In this document: in pieces, positions 46,348 to 54,828 of the stretch | How the letters are laid out: every line of letters starts with the position of its first letter | Position numbering within the stretch: position 1 is the first letter of the stretch | From: Thermoflavimicrobium daqui | GTDB lineage: Bacteria; Bacillota; Bacilli; Thermoactinomycetales; Thermoactinomycetaceae | Assembly: GCF_003313465.1 (NCBI RefSeq) | Contig: NZ_KZ845666.1 | Span: 310,001-374,000, forward strand | Length of the DNA stretch: 64,000 bases | Direction: 5' to 3' | Notes under the pieces: model-generated | Told to the model about the DNA's origin: nothing | Database searches by the model: none | The model's input: the letters and a program-made list of their open reading frames with translations, nothing else | Program-made: the position numbers and the translations under genes

Positions 46348-47454
46348 TTATCCTTGATAAAAACTTTTGACTGCATCTGCAATGTAGTGGATTGTTTCAT
46401 CTTCTAATTCAGCATAAAGCGGTAAAGCAAAGGTTCGTTTTGCCATATATTCTGCATTCGGTAAACTACCTTCTTCATATCCGAGATAATTATATACATC
46501 TTGCTGATGTAATGGAACTGGATAATAAACCCCTGTAGAAATTCCTTTTTCTTTTAGATATTTCATTAGATCGTCACGCTCTGTCGCTTGAATAATATAA
46601 AGGTGATAAATATGACTGCGATTTTCTGCACAATAAGGGGTAACTACTGGAGTATCTTTTAATAATTCATCATAAAGGGAAGCTTTTTGGCGACGAGCCT
46701 CATTCCATTGGTTTAAATAGCGAAGTTTCACCCGTAAAATCGCTGCTTGTAATTCATCTAAACGACTGTTATAACCCACAACACTATGATAGTATTTAGG
46801 ATTGCTACCATGTACACGCAAGATACGGATTTTTTTCGCTAGTTCTTCATCATTGGTTACGACCATTCCACCATCGCCATATCCCCCTAAGTTTTTAGTG
46901 GGAAAGAAGGAGAAAGTGGCAGCATGTCCCCAAGAGCCTATTTTTCTTCCTTTGTATTCAGATCCAATCGCTTGTGCAGCATCTTCAAGCACAAACAAAT
47001 CATGTTCGTTGGCAATCGCTACGACCTCATCCATATTAGCAGGTTGTCCAAAAATATGCACAGGAATAATCGCTTTTGTTTTTTCATTGATTTTCGCTTT
47101 AATTTGAGAAACATCAATATTATAGGTTTTAGGATCAATATCAACGAAAACAGGAGTCGCACCAAGCTGAGAAACGACTTCCGCAGTAGCAAAGAATGTA
47201 AATGGAGTGGTAATCACCTCATCTCCAGGTCCAATCCCTTTTGCATCTAAAGCAAGTAAAAGAGCATCAGTACCATTTGCTACTCCTACAGCATATTTCA
47301 CACCACAAAATGCAGCAATCTCTTCTTCTAATGCTTTTACATCTGGCCCCAAAATATAACGACCATTCTCTAGAACATCATCAATTGCACTACGTACTTC
47401 ATCACGAATTGTTTCATATTGCGCTTTTAAGTCAATTAAAGGAATCTGTTTCAT
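46348..47454 (-). CDS. DegT/DnrJ/EryC1/StrS aminotransferase (WbpE-like)
   Basis: This 368-residue PLP enzyme would transfer an amino group to a 3-keto UDP-sugar uronic acid. Landmarks are GVANGTDALLLAL, the aspartate in VLEDAAQAIGSEYKGRKIG, and the PLP lysine in SFFPTKNLGGYGDGGM. It is most like WbpE in its start (IPLIDLKAQYETIRDEV). The oxidase gene lies 114 bases upstream, the dehydrogenase 176 bases downstream. Confidence 0.9.
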   Translation of the reverse strand: MKQIPLIDLKAQYETIRDEVRSAIDDVLENGRYILGPDVKALEEEIAAFCGVKYAVGVANGTDALLLALDAKGIGPGDEVITTPFTFFATAEVVSQLGATPVFVDIDPKTYNIDVSQIKAKINEKTKAIIPVHIFGQPANMDEVVAIANEHDLFVLEDAAQAIGSEYKGRKIGSWGHAATFSFFPTKNLGGYGDGGMVVTNDEELAKKIRILRVHGSNPKYYHSVVGYNSRLDELQAAILRVKLRYLNQWNEARRQKASLYDELLKDTPVVTPYCAENRSHIYHLYIIQATERDDLMKYLKEKGISTGVYYPVPLHQQDVYNYLGYEEGSLPNAEYMAKRTFALPLYAELEDETIHYIADAVKSFYQG

Positions 47455-47568
47455 ATAAAATTCGCTCCTTATATCATTCGCATTTAGTTATGAGCAGGAT
47501 GGTAAAAATGAAATATGTAAGCACTAAATTCTTACTTACTCTCAAGAATAACTACAGGCTATTACCCT

Positions 47569-48597
47569 TTACTTCTTTCTTGCCAGATCTTCCATTTTTA
47601 CTGCTCTTCCTGTTTCAGCAGACTGTTGACAAGCAATAACCAAGCTCAGTGCTTGTCTTCCCTCTAATCCAGAAACAATAGGCTGACGATTTTCTTTAAC
47701 TGCTTCAGTCATATCCTGAATGATCCATTGATGACCAGGGATGCCAAACGGATCTGTTTCTACTTTTTTTATCGTCTCTTCTTTTTCTGGCTCCGATATA
47801 TCTTCAAAGTTCCATGTTTTAATCCAATTTGCTGTTGGACCTCCTATAACTGCTGTTCCTGTTTCTCCAAAGATACTTAGGGATTCCTCAAGATTTTTGG
47901 GGTAAATGGTGACTGCTGCTTCTAGCACACCAAGTGCTCCACTTTTAAAGCGAATCACGGAAACAGAGGTATCTTCAGCTTCAATCTTACGGATTCTCGT
48001 AGCATGGTAAGAGGAAACTTCCTCTACATCCCCCATCATCCAAAGCAATAAATCCATATTATGGATTGCCTGATTCATCAAAACCCCGCCATCCATTTCT
48101 TTGGTTCCACGCCAAGGAGCTTGATCATAATAGGCTTGATTACGATTCCAACGAACGGTTGCATTTGCATGACCGATTTTTCCGAAACGACCACTCTCTA
48201 GCATATTTCTAAGTTCCCTAATCGCAGGACGGAATCGATTCGGATGAACAACGGCCATTTTTACATGATTTCTTTCACAAGCTTCAATCATCCGATCAGC
48301 AGCTTCAAGTGTTAAAGCCATCGGCTTCTCAACAACCACATGTTTTTTAGCCTCAGCAGCTTGAATGGTTAACTGCGGATGCAATCCGCTTGGTGTACAG
48401 ATGCATATGACATCTACCTCTGTTTTTAATAAATCAGCTATATCAGTAAAACCTCGAACACCATCTACAGCAAACTCAGCTAACCGCTCTTCATTTGTAT
48501 CACAAACTGCAAACAGTTCAGCACCCTCTACCGCCTGGATTGCTGCGACATGCTTTTTGGCTATATGACCACAACCAACGATTCCATACCGTATCAC
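47569..48597 (-). CDS. Gfo/Idh/MocA-family sugar oxidoreductase (WbpB-like)
   Basis: This 342-residue NAD(H)-dependent enzyme has an N-terminal Rossmann domain (YGIVGCGHIAKKHV) and the catalytic EKP motif in KHVVVEKPMAL, then MAVVHPNRFRPAIRELR and GGVLMNQAIHNMDLLLW. Together with the aminotransferase it would form the 3-keto and then 3-amino sugar, as WbpB and WbpE do. The start chosen is GTG at 48597, five bases after GGGGGA. Confidence 0.87.
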   Translation of the reverse strand: MIRYGIVGCGHIAKKHVAAIQAVEGAELFAVCDTNEERLAEFAVDGVRGFTDIADLLKTEVDVICICTPSGLHPQLTIQAAEAKKHVVVEKPMALTLEAADRMIEACERNHVKMAVVHPNRFRPAIRELRNMLESGRFGKIGHANATVRWNRNQAYYDQAPWRGTKEMDGGVLMNQAIHNMDLLLWMMGDVEEVSSYHATRIRKIEAEDTSVSVIRFKSGALGVLEAAVTIYPKNLEESLSIFGETGTAVIGGPTANWIKTWNFEDISEPEKEETIKKVETDPFGIPGHQWIIQDMTEAVKENRQPIVSGLEGRQALSLVIACQQSAETGRAVKMEDLARKK

Positions 48598-48751
48598 AAG
48601 TGTCCCCCATTTCTTCAGATGGTCATCCTTCATGTTAAAAATTTCACAGAGTGAGCTATTTTAGTTCATTCAGTTTATATTACAATAACATTACAATCTA
48701 TCTACAAATGTAACATAACTGAAAAGTTTTGGGTACCCTGCTGCTAAAAAA

Positions 48752-49954
48752 TCACAAAGTGTTCTGATTCACTAATCTTTGATACAAATCCTCCATTTTG
48801 CTCGCATGAGCTTGCCATGTTAAAGATTGTGAAGATTGATAAGCCTGTTGCCCCATCTGGTTCGCTAAATGACTGTCTTCAATCAATAGTTTATGCATTG
48901 CACTAGCTAATCCATCCACATCTTTAGGCTCAACTAAAATTCCTGTCTTTCCATTTTGTAGAATTTCCGGAATTCCTCCTACTGCTGTCGCTATCATCGG
49001 ACGTGCTGATCCCATCGATTCTAATAAGATAGAAGGTAATCCTTCACTTAAGCTAGATAAAACGACGACATCTGAGCTACTGATCCATGTCGGAATTTCG
49101 TCATAAGCTCTTCTGCCTTTAAAAGACACAGAATGGGAGATATTTAGCTCTTTTACTTGCTGTTCTAATGTTGAACGTAATGGACCATCTCCAACTAAAC
49201 ATAAATGCAGCGATGAATCATGTGAACAAATCCGAGCAAACGCTTGGAGTAAAAACTCAATTCCTTTTACTGGATATAAATTTCCTACGAATAAAAGAAT
49301 TTTCCCCTGTTCAGGTAGCTCTAACTTCCTTCTCGCTTCTATTTTATCTTGGACCGTAAACAGACAGGGATCAAATCCATTATAAATCGTTTCACCATGG
49401 ATGCTTGGAACCATTTTTTTTGCCTCATGAAGCAATCTTTCACTTACCGTAACGATATAATCAGCCATTTGTAAAGCTTCCATCGTTTTTCGATAAACGC
49501 CTTGGCTCCGCTTCGGGTATAACATAATATCTGATCCATGAATGGTACAAACCACTGGGACTTGAAATCTTCCCTTCATTTTCCCACCAGCAAAGCCATC
49601 AGGATAAATGGTGTGACAATGAATCAGATCAAAAGAAAATTCGTTATATATTGCCTCTACATGTGAAATCAATGCACGCTCATATCGATCTCCATAAGTA
49701 GAAAAGAACAAACCACCTGGGAACATTCGTGTAGGGACATAGGTAACAGAAATATCATCTATTTTCGTTTTACCCTGTACTTGACGATATTCCTTCCATT
49801 TTGGATAAAATGGAAATTTCGGAATTGGAGAAAGCACTTCAACCTCTATCCCTTGTTCCTTTAATGCTTTTAGCTCATTGTGAACAAAAATACCTGACAT
49901 TGGATTCACAGGATTCGGATACATATGAGAAATAACTAATACTCGCTGACTCAT
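48752..49954 (-). CDS. Glycosyltransferase family 4
   Basis: This 400-residue GT-B enzyme has an acceptor half with HMYPNPVNPMSGIFV and CHTIYPDGFAGG, and a donor half with FVGNLYPVKGIEFLLQAF, FKGRRAYDEIPTWI and SLSEGLPSILLESMGSARPM (EX7E region). It is the first gene of the main polysaccharide operon. The ATG at 49954 follows AAGGGA. Confidence 0.88.
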   Translation of the reverse strand: MSQRVLVISHMYPNPVNPMSGIFVHNELKALKEQGIEVEVLSPIPKFPFYPKWKEYRQVQGKTKIDDISVTYVPTRMFPGGLFFSTYGDRYERALISHVEAIYNEFSFDLIHCHTIYPDGFAGGKMKGRFQVPVVCTIHGSDIMLYPKRSQGVYRKTMEALQMADYIVTVSERLLHEAKKMVPSIHGETIYNGFDPCLFTVQDKIEARRKLELPEQGKILLFVGNLYPVKGIEFLLQAFARICSHDSSLHLCLVGDGPLRSTLEQQVKELNISHSVSFKGRRAYDEIPTWISSSDVVVLSSLSEGLPSILLESMGSARPMIATAVGGIPEILQNGKTGILVEPKDVDGLASAMHKLLIEDSHLANQMGQQAYQSSQSLTWQAHASKMEDLYQRLVNQNTL

Positions 49955-50060
49955 CAAAATAATCCCTTTCTCCCATTCTTTTTTAATAAGAAATGAATGG
50001 ATAATCTTCTACAAACTGGTTAATACTATCCTTATCAAAATGGTGGGTGGGAGGTTTGCT

Positions 50061-50189
50061 ATGAACAAAAAACAACGCGTAGCAGCCGAATCGGTAGATT
50101 GTATGCTTGGCTTACTAAACGGATTTATTCTTAGCTTACCAATTTGGGGGTTAATTTATCTTTGTATTCGCTTTTTTATCTATGGATGA
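50061..50189 (+). CDS. Micro-ORF, 42-residue single-helix membrane protein (B)
   Basis: This 42-residue frame begins ATG after GGGAGG and encodes a short polar start (MNKKQRVAAESVD), then one hydrophobic helix CMLGLLNGFILSLPIW-GLIYLCIRFF. It is a paralogue of the protein at 36540-36650. It is divergent from the polysaccharide operon (107 bases before its first gene) and has its own terminator ten bases after the stop, which supports a real transcript. Confidence 0.75.
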   Translation: MNKKQRVAAESVDCMLGLLNGFILSLPIWGLIYLCIRFFIYG

Positions 50190-50198
50190 TGAAGGAAT

Positions 50199-50233
50199 AA
50201 CAAGGAAGGTCTATTCTGGAGACCTTCCTTGTT
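50199..50233 (+). terminator. Terminator of micro-ORF B
   Basis: AACAAGGAAGGTCT (50199-50212) pairs perfectly with AGACCTTCCTTGTT (50220-50233), then TATG. Confidence 0.8.
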
Positions 50234-50367
50234 TATGTAATACGTTAATCTTAAGCTAATTACTTTTGAATAGTCCATAGAAATTCTTAAACCTTTGCTT
50301 TTTTCATGCTTAAACTTAAGTCCATGAGTGTCCTAAGTTTACACCACACCATACATCATGTTCTATG

Positions 50368-50802
50368 TTAATTTGCATCTACAATCGCGAACATTACTTC
50401 ACCATCTGCGACCACTTTATCTCCTACTTTAGCAGTCCCTTTTCCTTTTCCAATATTTCTTCTTAATTTAATCAATTCTACTTCTAAAGTGAGTACATCA
50501 CCTGGTTTTACTTGTTCTCGGAAGCGAAACTTATCAACTCCAGTTAAAAATCCTAGCTTTCCCTTATATTCGTCCATGGATAATACACACATGGCCCCTA
50601 CTTGAGCTAGTGCTTCCACAATTAATACTCCAGGCATAACAGGGTATTCTGGAAAATGACCTTGAAAAAACGGCTCATTGATCGTTACATTTTTAACTCC
50701 AACGGCCTTTTCTCCTGGAACATGCTCAATAATCTTGTCCACTAATAAAAAAGGATAGCGATGTGGAATGGTTTGTTGAATCTCTCTGATATCAAATACC
50801 AT
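50368..50802 (-). CDS. fabZ: 3-hydroxyacyl-ACP dehydratase
   Basis: This 144-residue hot-dog-fold enzyme dehydrates 3-hydroxyacyl-ACP in fatty acid elongation. The active-site histidine (49) and glutamate (63) are in [16 protein letters not shown] and IVEALAQ. It begins [21 protein letters not shown] as in Bacillus FabZ. It stands alone, between micro-ORF B and the malic enzyme gene. Confidence 0.97.
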   Translation of the reverse strand: MVFDIREIQQTIPHRYPFLLVDKIIEHVPGEKAVGVKNVTINEPFFQGHFPEYPVMPGVLIVEALAQVGAMCVLSMDEYKGKLGFLTGVDKFRFREQVKPGDVLTLEVELIKLRRNIGKGKGTAKVGDKVVADGEVMFAIVDAN

Positions 50803-50889
50803 TAAAAAGGAAACCCCTTTCCTAAATGAACTTGTTCCTATTATAGCGAATCTGAACAGCAGGTGCCATCATCGTACTGATTCCTCCCT

Positions 50890-50933
50890 TAAATAAAGAA
50901 GCACACAGCAATATGCTGAGCGCTCCTTTATTT
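50890..50933 (-). terminator. Terminator of the malic enzyme gene
   Basis: AAATAAAGAAGC (50891-50902) pairs with GCTCCTTTATTT (50922-50933) with one mismatch; inner AGCA/TGCT extends the stem. Confidence 0.7.
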
Positions 50934-52269
50934 AATTTGTATTTTTAATCTCTTTTTGTTCTAATAAAGCAACTTCTTCTACAGCCAGAGCAACAGCTTG
51001 GTGAACACTCATATCAAGTGGATGTGGGATTAATTCACCTTCTTTAGTTGTTTGAGCAATCGCTTCAGCAGCAGCAACCAACATCCGATGAGATATATTT
51101 TTAGCTTGAGCATTAAGAACACCTCGGAATATCCCTGGAAACCCTAATACATTATTGACAGATCTCCCATCCGAAGCAAAAACTGCTCCTGCTTTCATTG
51201 CATCTTCTGGATCAATTTCCGGTTTTGGATTTGAAAGGGCAAGGATCACTTGTCCTTGACGGATCATTTCCGGTTTAATCAGACCTGGTACCCCTGTTGT
51301 CGCTATAACAATATCACATGTTTGCATCAATTCTTCAAGTGAATTTAAGGTGGCTCCTCCATAGGATGCCAAACGATCTAGTGCCTCTTTCCGTCGATCT
51401 ATTCCATAAACCTGCTTAATACCATAAGCTAAAAACATACGACATATTGCCAAACCAGCTGCCCCTAAGCCAATTTGTCCAACAACTGCATTTTTTAAGT
51501 CAACTCCTGCATTTCGACATGCAGATATCACTGCTGCCAATGTAACAACAGCAGTCCCATGTTGGTCATCATGCATCACTGGAATATCTAGCTCTTGCTT
51601 TAATCTTTCTTCAATCTCAAAACAGTGCGGTGAGCCAATATCTTCTAATAAGATCCCACCAAAACCTTGAGCAATATGTTTTATAGTACTTATCATTTCA
51701 TCTGGGTCACTTGTATCCAGTAAAATAGGCACTCCACTAATTCCTGCAAAATGATCAAACAAAGCAGCTTTTCCTTCCATTACTGGCATCCCTGCCAATG
51801 ATCCAATATTTCCTAAACCTAAAATTGCTGTTCCATCTGTGACAATAGCAACTGTGTTTCCTATACTTGTATAGTATCTCGCCTTTTCTGGGTCTTTTAC
51901 TATCGCTTGGCAAACGCTTGCAACCCCGGGTGTATATACTTTTCTTAAGTCTGCAAGACTGCGAATATCCATTTTTTTGGTCATATGAATTTTCCCACCA
52001 ATGTGAGCATGCAACACTTCATCCGAAACAGCACGTACAAAGATGCCGTTTTCCAAAGCCTCAATAGCTTTAATCACTTTTTCTAATTGTTCTTCCGATT
52101 CGCAGTGTACAGTAATCGCACGAACGGTTGATAAGGGACCGACTTGCTCTGTTGTTACATCACCAATATCTCCACCTACAGCCCCGATCGCTGTAGTTAC
52201 TTTTCCTAAATTACCTGGCTTAGAAGGTGTTTCTACAATGAGGGTTCGTATTACATTTCGTGCTGCCAC
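50932..52269 (-). CDS. NAD(P)-dependent malic enzyme with N-terminal ACT domain
   Basis: This 445-residue enzyme decarboxylates malate to pyruvate. Residues 1-80 form an ACT domain (VIRTLIVETPSKPGNLGKVT), a small-ligand sensor found in the YtsJ/MalS-type bacterial malic enzymes. The catalytic part has YTPGVASVCQAI, GTAILGLGNIGSLAGMPVME, LEDIGSPHCFEIE, HDDQHGTAVV and the dinucleotide site GQIGLGAAGLAI. The start is GTG at 52269 after GGGAGG. Confidence 0.93.
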   Translation of the reverse strand: MAARNVIRTLIVETPSKPGNLGKVTTAIGAVGGDIGDVTTEQVGPLSTVRAITVHCESEEQLEKVIKAIEALENGIFVRAVSDEVLHAHIGGKIHMTKKMDIRSLADLRKVYTPGVASVCQAIVKDPEKARYYTSIGNTVAIVTDGTAILGLGNIGSLAGMPVMEGKAALFDHFAGISGVPILLDTSDPDEMISTIKHIAQGFGGILLEDIGSPHCFEIEERLKQELDIPVMHDDQHGTAVVTLAAVISACRNAGVDLKNAVVGQIGLGAAGLAICRMFLAYGIKQVYGIDRRKEALDRLASYGGATLNSLEELMQTCDIVIATTGVPGLIKPEMIRQGQVILALSNPKPEIDPEDAMKAGAVFASDGRSVNNVLGFPGIFRGVLNAQAKNISHRMLVAAAEAIAQTTKEGELIPHPLDMSVHQAVALAVEEVALLEQKEIKNTN

Positions 52270-52445
52270 TATTTAAACCTCCCAACAATATTTACTTGCA
52301 TATGATCTAAAAATTAAAGTCTTAATAAGGAACACCTATAGCTCCGATTTACCCTTCTGATATAGTTAGAAAATATACGTCATCCATTAAAAATCGGCAT
52401 TATAATTATTACAATCGAGTCATTGAACGTCCCCTTCATGCAACA

Positions 52446-52474
52446 AGAAAAATCGGTACTCTTTTATACCGATT
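52446..52474 (-). terminator. Terminator of pgsA
   Basis: AATCGGTA (52451-52458) pairs with TACCGATT (52467-52474), followed on the minus strand by TTTCTTG. Confidence 0.75.
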
Positions 52475-52533
52475 AAGATATATATCCCCTATTTTACATA
52501 TTTGAGTTTTAAAATAAAATTCACCCTTATTCG

Positions 52534-53064
52534 TTACATCCAATGCTCATTAATCCCCTTGACTTGAAACATGTAAATCATTGAAGTGAAGTAGGATATT
52601 CCAATGACAATCCATAAAAATGATTGAGCTATCGCAAAGTCAAACATGAGGAGAAATAAAGCGATATAATATAGAACGGTTGTTATTTTACCAAAAATAT
52701 TAGCTGGAACCGTTTTTAACCCTTGCATATGAAAAACAGCTGAACAAACAATCATTACTACATCTCTAAATACAATAGCTCCTGCTGCCCAAAGTCCTAT
52801 TTTTCCAGAGATTAATAACGAAGCAAATACAGCCATTAACATTAACTTATCAGCAAGCGGGTCTAACAGAGTCCCGAGTTGGGTAACCTGCTTATTTCGT
52901 CTAGCTAGGTAGCCATCAGCCAAATCTGTCAATCCTGCGAAGAGGATAATTCCTAAGGCTAAGAGGATTCTTACTCGGTATGGTTGTATATCTGAAAAAA
53001 ATACGAATAAATAAATAGGTACCATAGCAAATCGTATCAACGTTAGTAGATTGGGTAAATTCAT
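52534..53064 (-). CDS. pgsA: CDP-diacylglycerol-glycerol-3-phosphate 3-phosphatidyltransferase
   Basis: This 176-residue membrane enzyme makes phosphatidylglycerol phosphate. The CDP-alcohol phosphotransferase signature is complete: Asp47, Asp50-Gly51, Ala54-Arg55, Gly64, Asp68 and Asp72 within TDLADGYLARRNKQ and TLLDPLADKL. Four or five membrane helices surround it. The start is ATG at 53064 (MNLPNLLTLIRF, as in Bacillus PgsA), ten bases after GGAGGG. Confidence 0.93.
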   Translation of the reverse strand: MNLPNLLTLIRFAMVPIYLFVFFSDIQPYRVRILLALGIILFAGLTDLADGYLARRNKQVTQLGTLLDPLADKLMLMAVFASLLISGKIGLWAAGAIVFRDVVMIVCSAVFHMQGLKTVPANIFGKITTVLYYIALFLLMFDFAIAQSFLWIVIGISYFTSMIYMFQVKGINEHWM

Positions 53065-53130
53065 ATTTAGGAATCCCTCCTCACATATTGACAATTTTTT
53101 TCTTCTCTACTGGAAATAAACACGAAAGAT

Positions 53131-53166
53131 CCCGTCATAAGGCTATAATTAAAGCCTTATAACGGG
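53131..53166 (-). terminator. Terminator of the EpuA-like gene
   Basis: CCCGT-ATAAGGCT pairs with AGCCTTAT-ACGGG; on the minus strand ATCTTTC follows. It lies just past the stop of the gene at 53168. Confidence 0.7.
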
Positions 53167-53167
53167 T

Positions 53168-53959
53168 TCACTTTGTAAAAATCAGCCTATACAGATGATC
53201 CCACATTTTCATATCAAATATATCACCTATGGGTTGTTTACCCAAAACAGTATGCCCTATTATTAAACCCACTATAAGGATAACAATAAGTATTACAGGT
53301 AACCATAGGATCTTGAATACTTTTTTGGAAGCACTTTTCTTTTCTTGCTGTTGTTCTTCATTAGGCTGGGACTTAGGCTTAGAATAGGGAGCAGACGGTT
53401 GTTGGATTTGCTGTTCGTACTCTTGGTTAAATAAATGAGTATCATCAATTGCTTTCACCTCAGGATCTGAGGGAACAGATGTTTGAACTTTATTTTGTTC
53501 AAAATGGATCTGCTTTGGATTCTCTTCTTTTTCTGTAGACTGAAATAGAGGGTCATCTTCAGTTGCAAATCCATCAAAACGAACAAATGTATTTTCTTCA
53601 AACCCATTTGTTTTTTTCTCTTTGCCTTGTTTCTTAGAGCCCAGTTCCTCTGGTTTATTTCCTGTATCTTTTGGAACCTCTTTTGCTTGTAAGAGTCTTT
53701 CTGTCGATTTATCATGTTTTTCATCATCTGGCTGCTCGTTTTGGCTATTGAATATAACTTCGTCTACTTCTTTATCTTGTATCTCTTCTACTTTTTTATT
53801 CTCTACAGGCTCTTTCTTTTTTTCAACCTCTTGGTCAGATAACTGTCCTTTTTTGTCTTCCTTTTCTTCCTCTTCACTCCACTTTAGTTCTCCAACGGAC
53901 AACAAAGTATCTGTTTGCTTTTTCACTTTATCTTTTGCGCTTTCCATGGAACCACCCAT
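53168..53959 (-). CDS. EpuA-like protein (often named RNA polymerase subunit beta family) with long acidic N-terminal region
   Basis: The last 55 residues of this 263-residue protein contain one membrane helix and the segment KVFKILWLPVILIVILIVGL, then GHTVLGKQPIGDIFDMKMWD, which matches the small EpuA family (IxxGHxVxGxxxxxDxxxxxTWxH). EpuA proteins are usually 60-100 residues. Here about 200 residues of charged, low-complexity, lysine- and glutamate-rich sequence precede it, with EEEEKEDKK, EVEKKKEPVENKK and VEEIQDKEVDEV runs; no catalytic domain is visible. The helix is C-terminal, so the charged part should be cytoplasmic. The start may be ATG 53959 or 53947. Function is unknown. Confidence 0.7.
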   Translation of the reverse strand: MGGSMESAKDKVKKQTDTLLSVGELKWSEEEEKEDKKGQLSDQEVEKKKEPVENKKVEEIQDKEVDEVIFNSQNEQPDDEKHDKSTERLLQAKEVPKDTGNKPEELGSKKQGKEKKTNGFEENTFVRFDGFATEDDPLFQSTEKEENPKQIHFEQNKVQTSVPSDPEVKAIDDTHLFNQEYEQQIQQPSAPYSKPKSQPNEEQQQEKKSASKKVFKILWLPVILIVILIVGLIIGHTVLGKQPIGDIFDMKMWDHLYRLIFTK

Positions 53960-54337
53960 TAACCTCTATTAATCAAACAGACTGACCTTGCCCAAAAAAG
54001 TCTTTTTGATTATCTAGAGAATTTCTCTTTCCTAATGGATTCAAAGCAAAATTTGCTTTAAAAAGAACATCCCTTCATTTTCATAAGGAATCCAAATCAT
54101 TTAAATTCATACGAATCTAAGTTTAACCTCATAAAAAAGAAAAGCTTCTTATCTATTATAAATAGAATATATCGCAAGTAATGTTGTAAGTCTATAACTT
54201 ATTCAACATCATTGTAAACAATCATCGGTTTATATTATGATTTTAACATAAGGGGAGAGTACCGGGGCTCTTTTTTTCCATACTTTTTACATTTCGACCC
54301 CGGGATTTTCAATTAAAATACTTCTAAATATTTAAAC
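53960..54337. other. Gap between spoIIID and EpuA-like gene
   Basis: No gene. At 54261-54304 ACCGGGG and CCCCGGG could form a 7-bp hairpin with a 30-base loop, a weak candidate for the spoIIID terminator. The rest is AT-rich. Confidence 0.4.
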
Positions 54338-54631
54338 TCAAATCGATATAGTTATACCCGATTTATTTTTTTCTGATCCAGGTACTTTACGCTTATATTT
54401 AATTTTTGTCGCTTCTCCTCCTCTTAAGTGACGAATTGACTTATGATATTCTAGGATCTCCTTTACTTTACTTGCTAAGTCTGGATTGATCTCTGGAAGT
54501 CGTTCCGTTAAATCTTTATGAACCGTACTTTTAGAAACCCCAAATTTTTTAGCTATTGTTCTTACCGTATTTCTCGTTTCGACAAAGTAATGGCCAATCT
54601 TTATCGTTCTTTCTTTAATATAATCATGCAT
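54338..54631 (-). CDS. spoIIID: Sporulation transcription factor SpoIIID
   Basis: This 97-residue protein controls the mother-cell gene programme after engulfment starts. It is clearly SpoIIID: MHDYIKERTIKIGHYFVETR, then helix-turn-helix VRTIAKKFGVSKSTVHKDLT and ERLPEINPDLASKVKEIL, with HLRGGEATKIKYK at the C terminus. AAGGAGGAGAGG precedes the ATG. A promoter-like element CATATAAT with an upstream GAATAA lies 30-60 bases upstream. Confidence 0.97.
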   Translation of the reverse strand: MHDYIKERTIKIGHYFVETRNTVRTIAKKFGVSKSTVHKDLTERLPEINPDLASKVKEILEYHKSIRHLRGGEATKIKYKRKVPGSEKNKSGITISI

Positions 54632-54663
54632 TCTTCCTCTCCTCCTTTCTATATGCTTGGTAC

Positions 54664-54692
54664 ATTATATGGAGGGCTTATCAGGGTTATTC
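54664..54692 (-). promoter_or_regulatory. Candidate sigma-E promoter of spoIIID
   Basis: On the minus strand GAATAA, a 15-base spacer and CATATAAT fit the sigma-E pattern (ATA, about 14-15 bases, CATAnnnT). spoIIID is sigma-E dependent in Bacillus. Confidence 0.4.
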
Positions 54693-54737
54693 TTGCTATT
54701 GTTCAAGCAGACAAGCTATATCTCTCCTTTTCTTCTC

Positions 54738-54765
54738 ATAAAAAAAGTCACTCACTTGGAGTGAC
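54738..54765 (-). terminator. Terminator of spoIIQ
   Basis: GTCACTC (54747-54753) pairs with GAGTGAC (54759-54765), followed on the minus strand by a seven-base T run. Confidence 0.85.
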
Positions 54766-54828
54766 CTTAAGAAATGATCCATTTACCACAAATTTCATGG
54801 TTTGTAGTCAAAACAGTCCATCTTTTAT

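Noticed and set aside
53455-53972. Frames on both strands in the EpuA-like gene (53455-53727 and 53622-53972)
   Set aside because: The charged low-complexity coding sequence keeps other frames open; neither has a ribosome site or family match.
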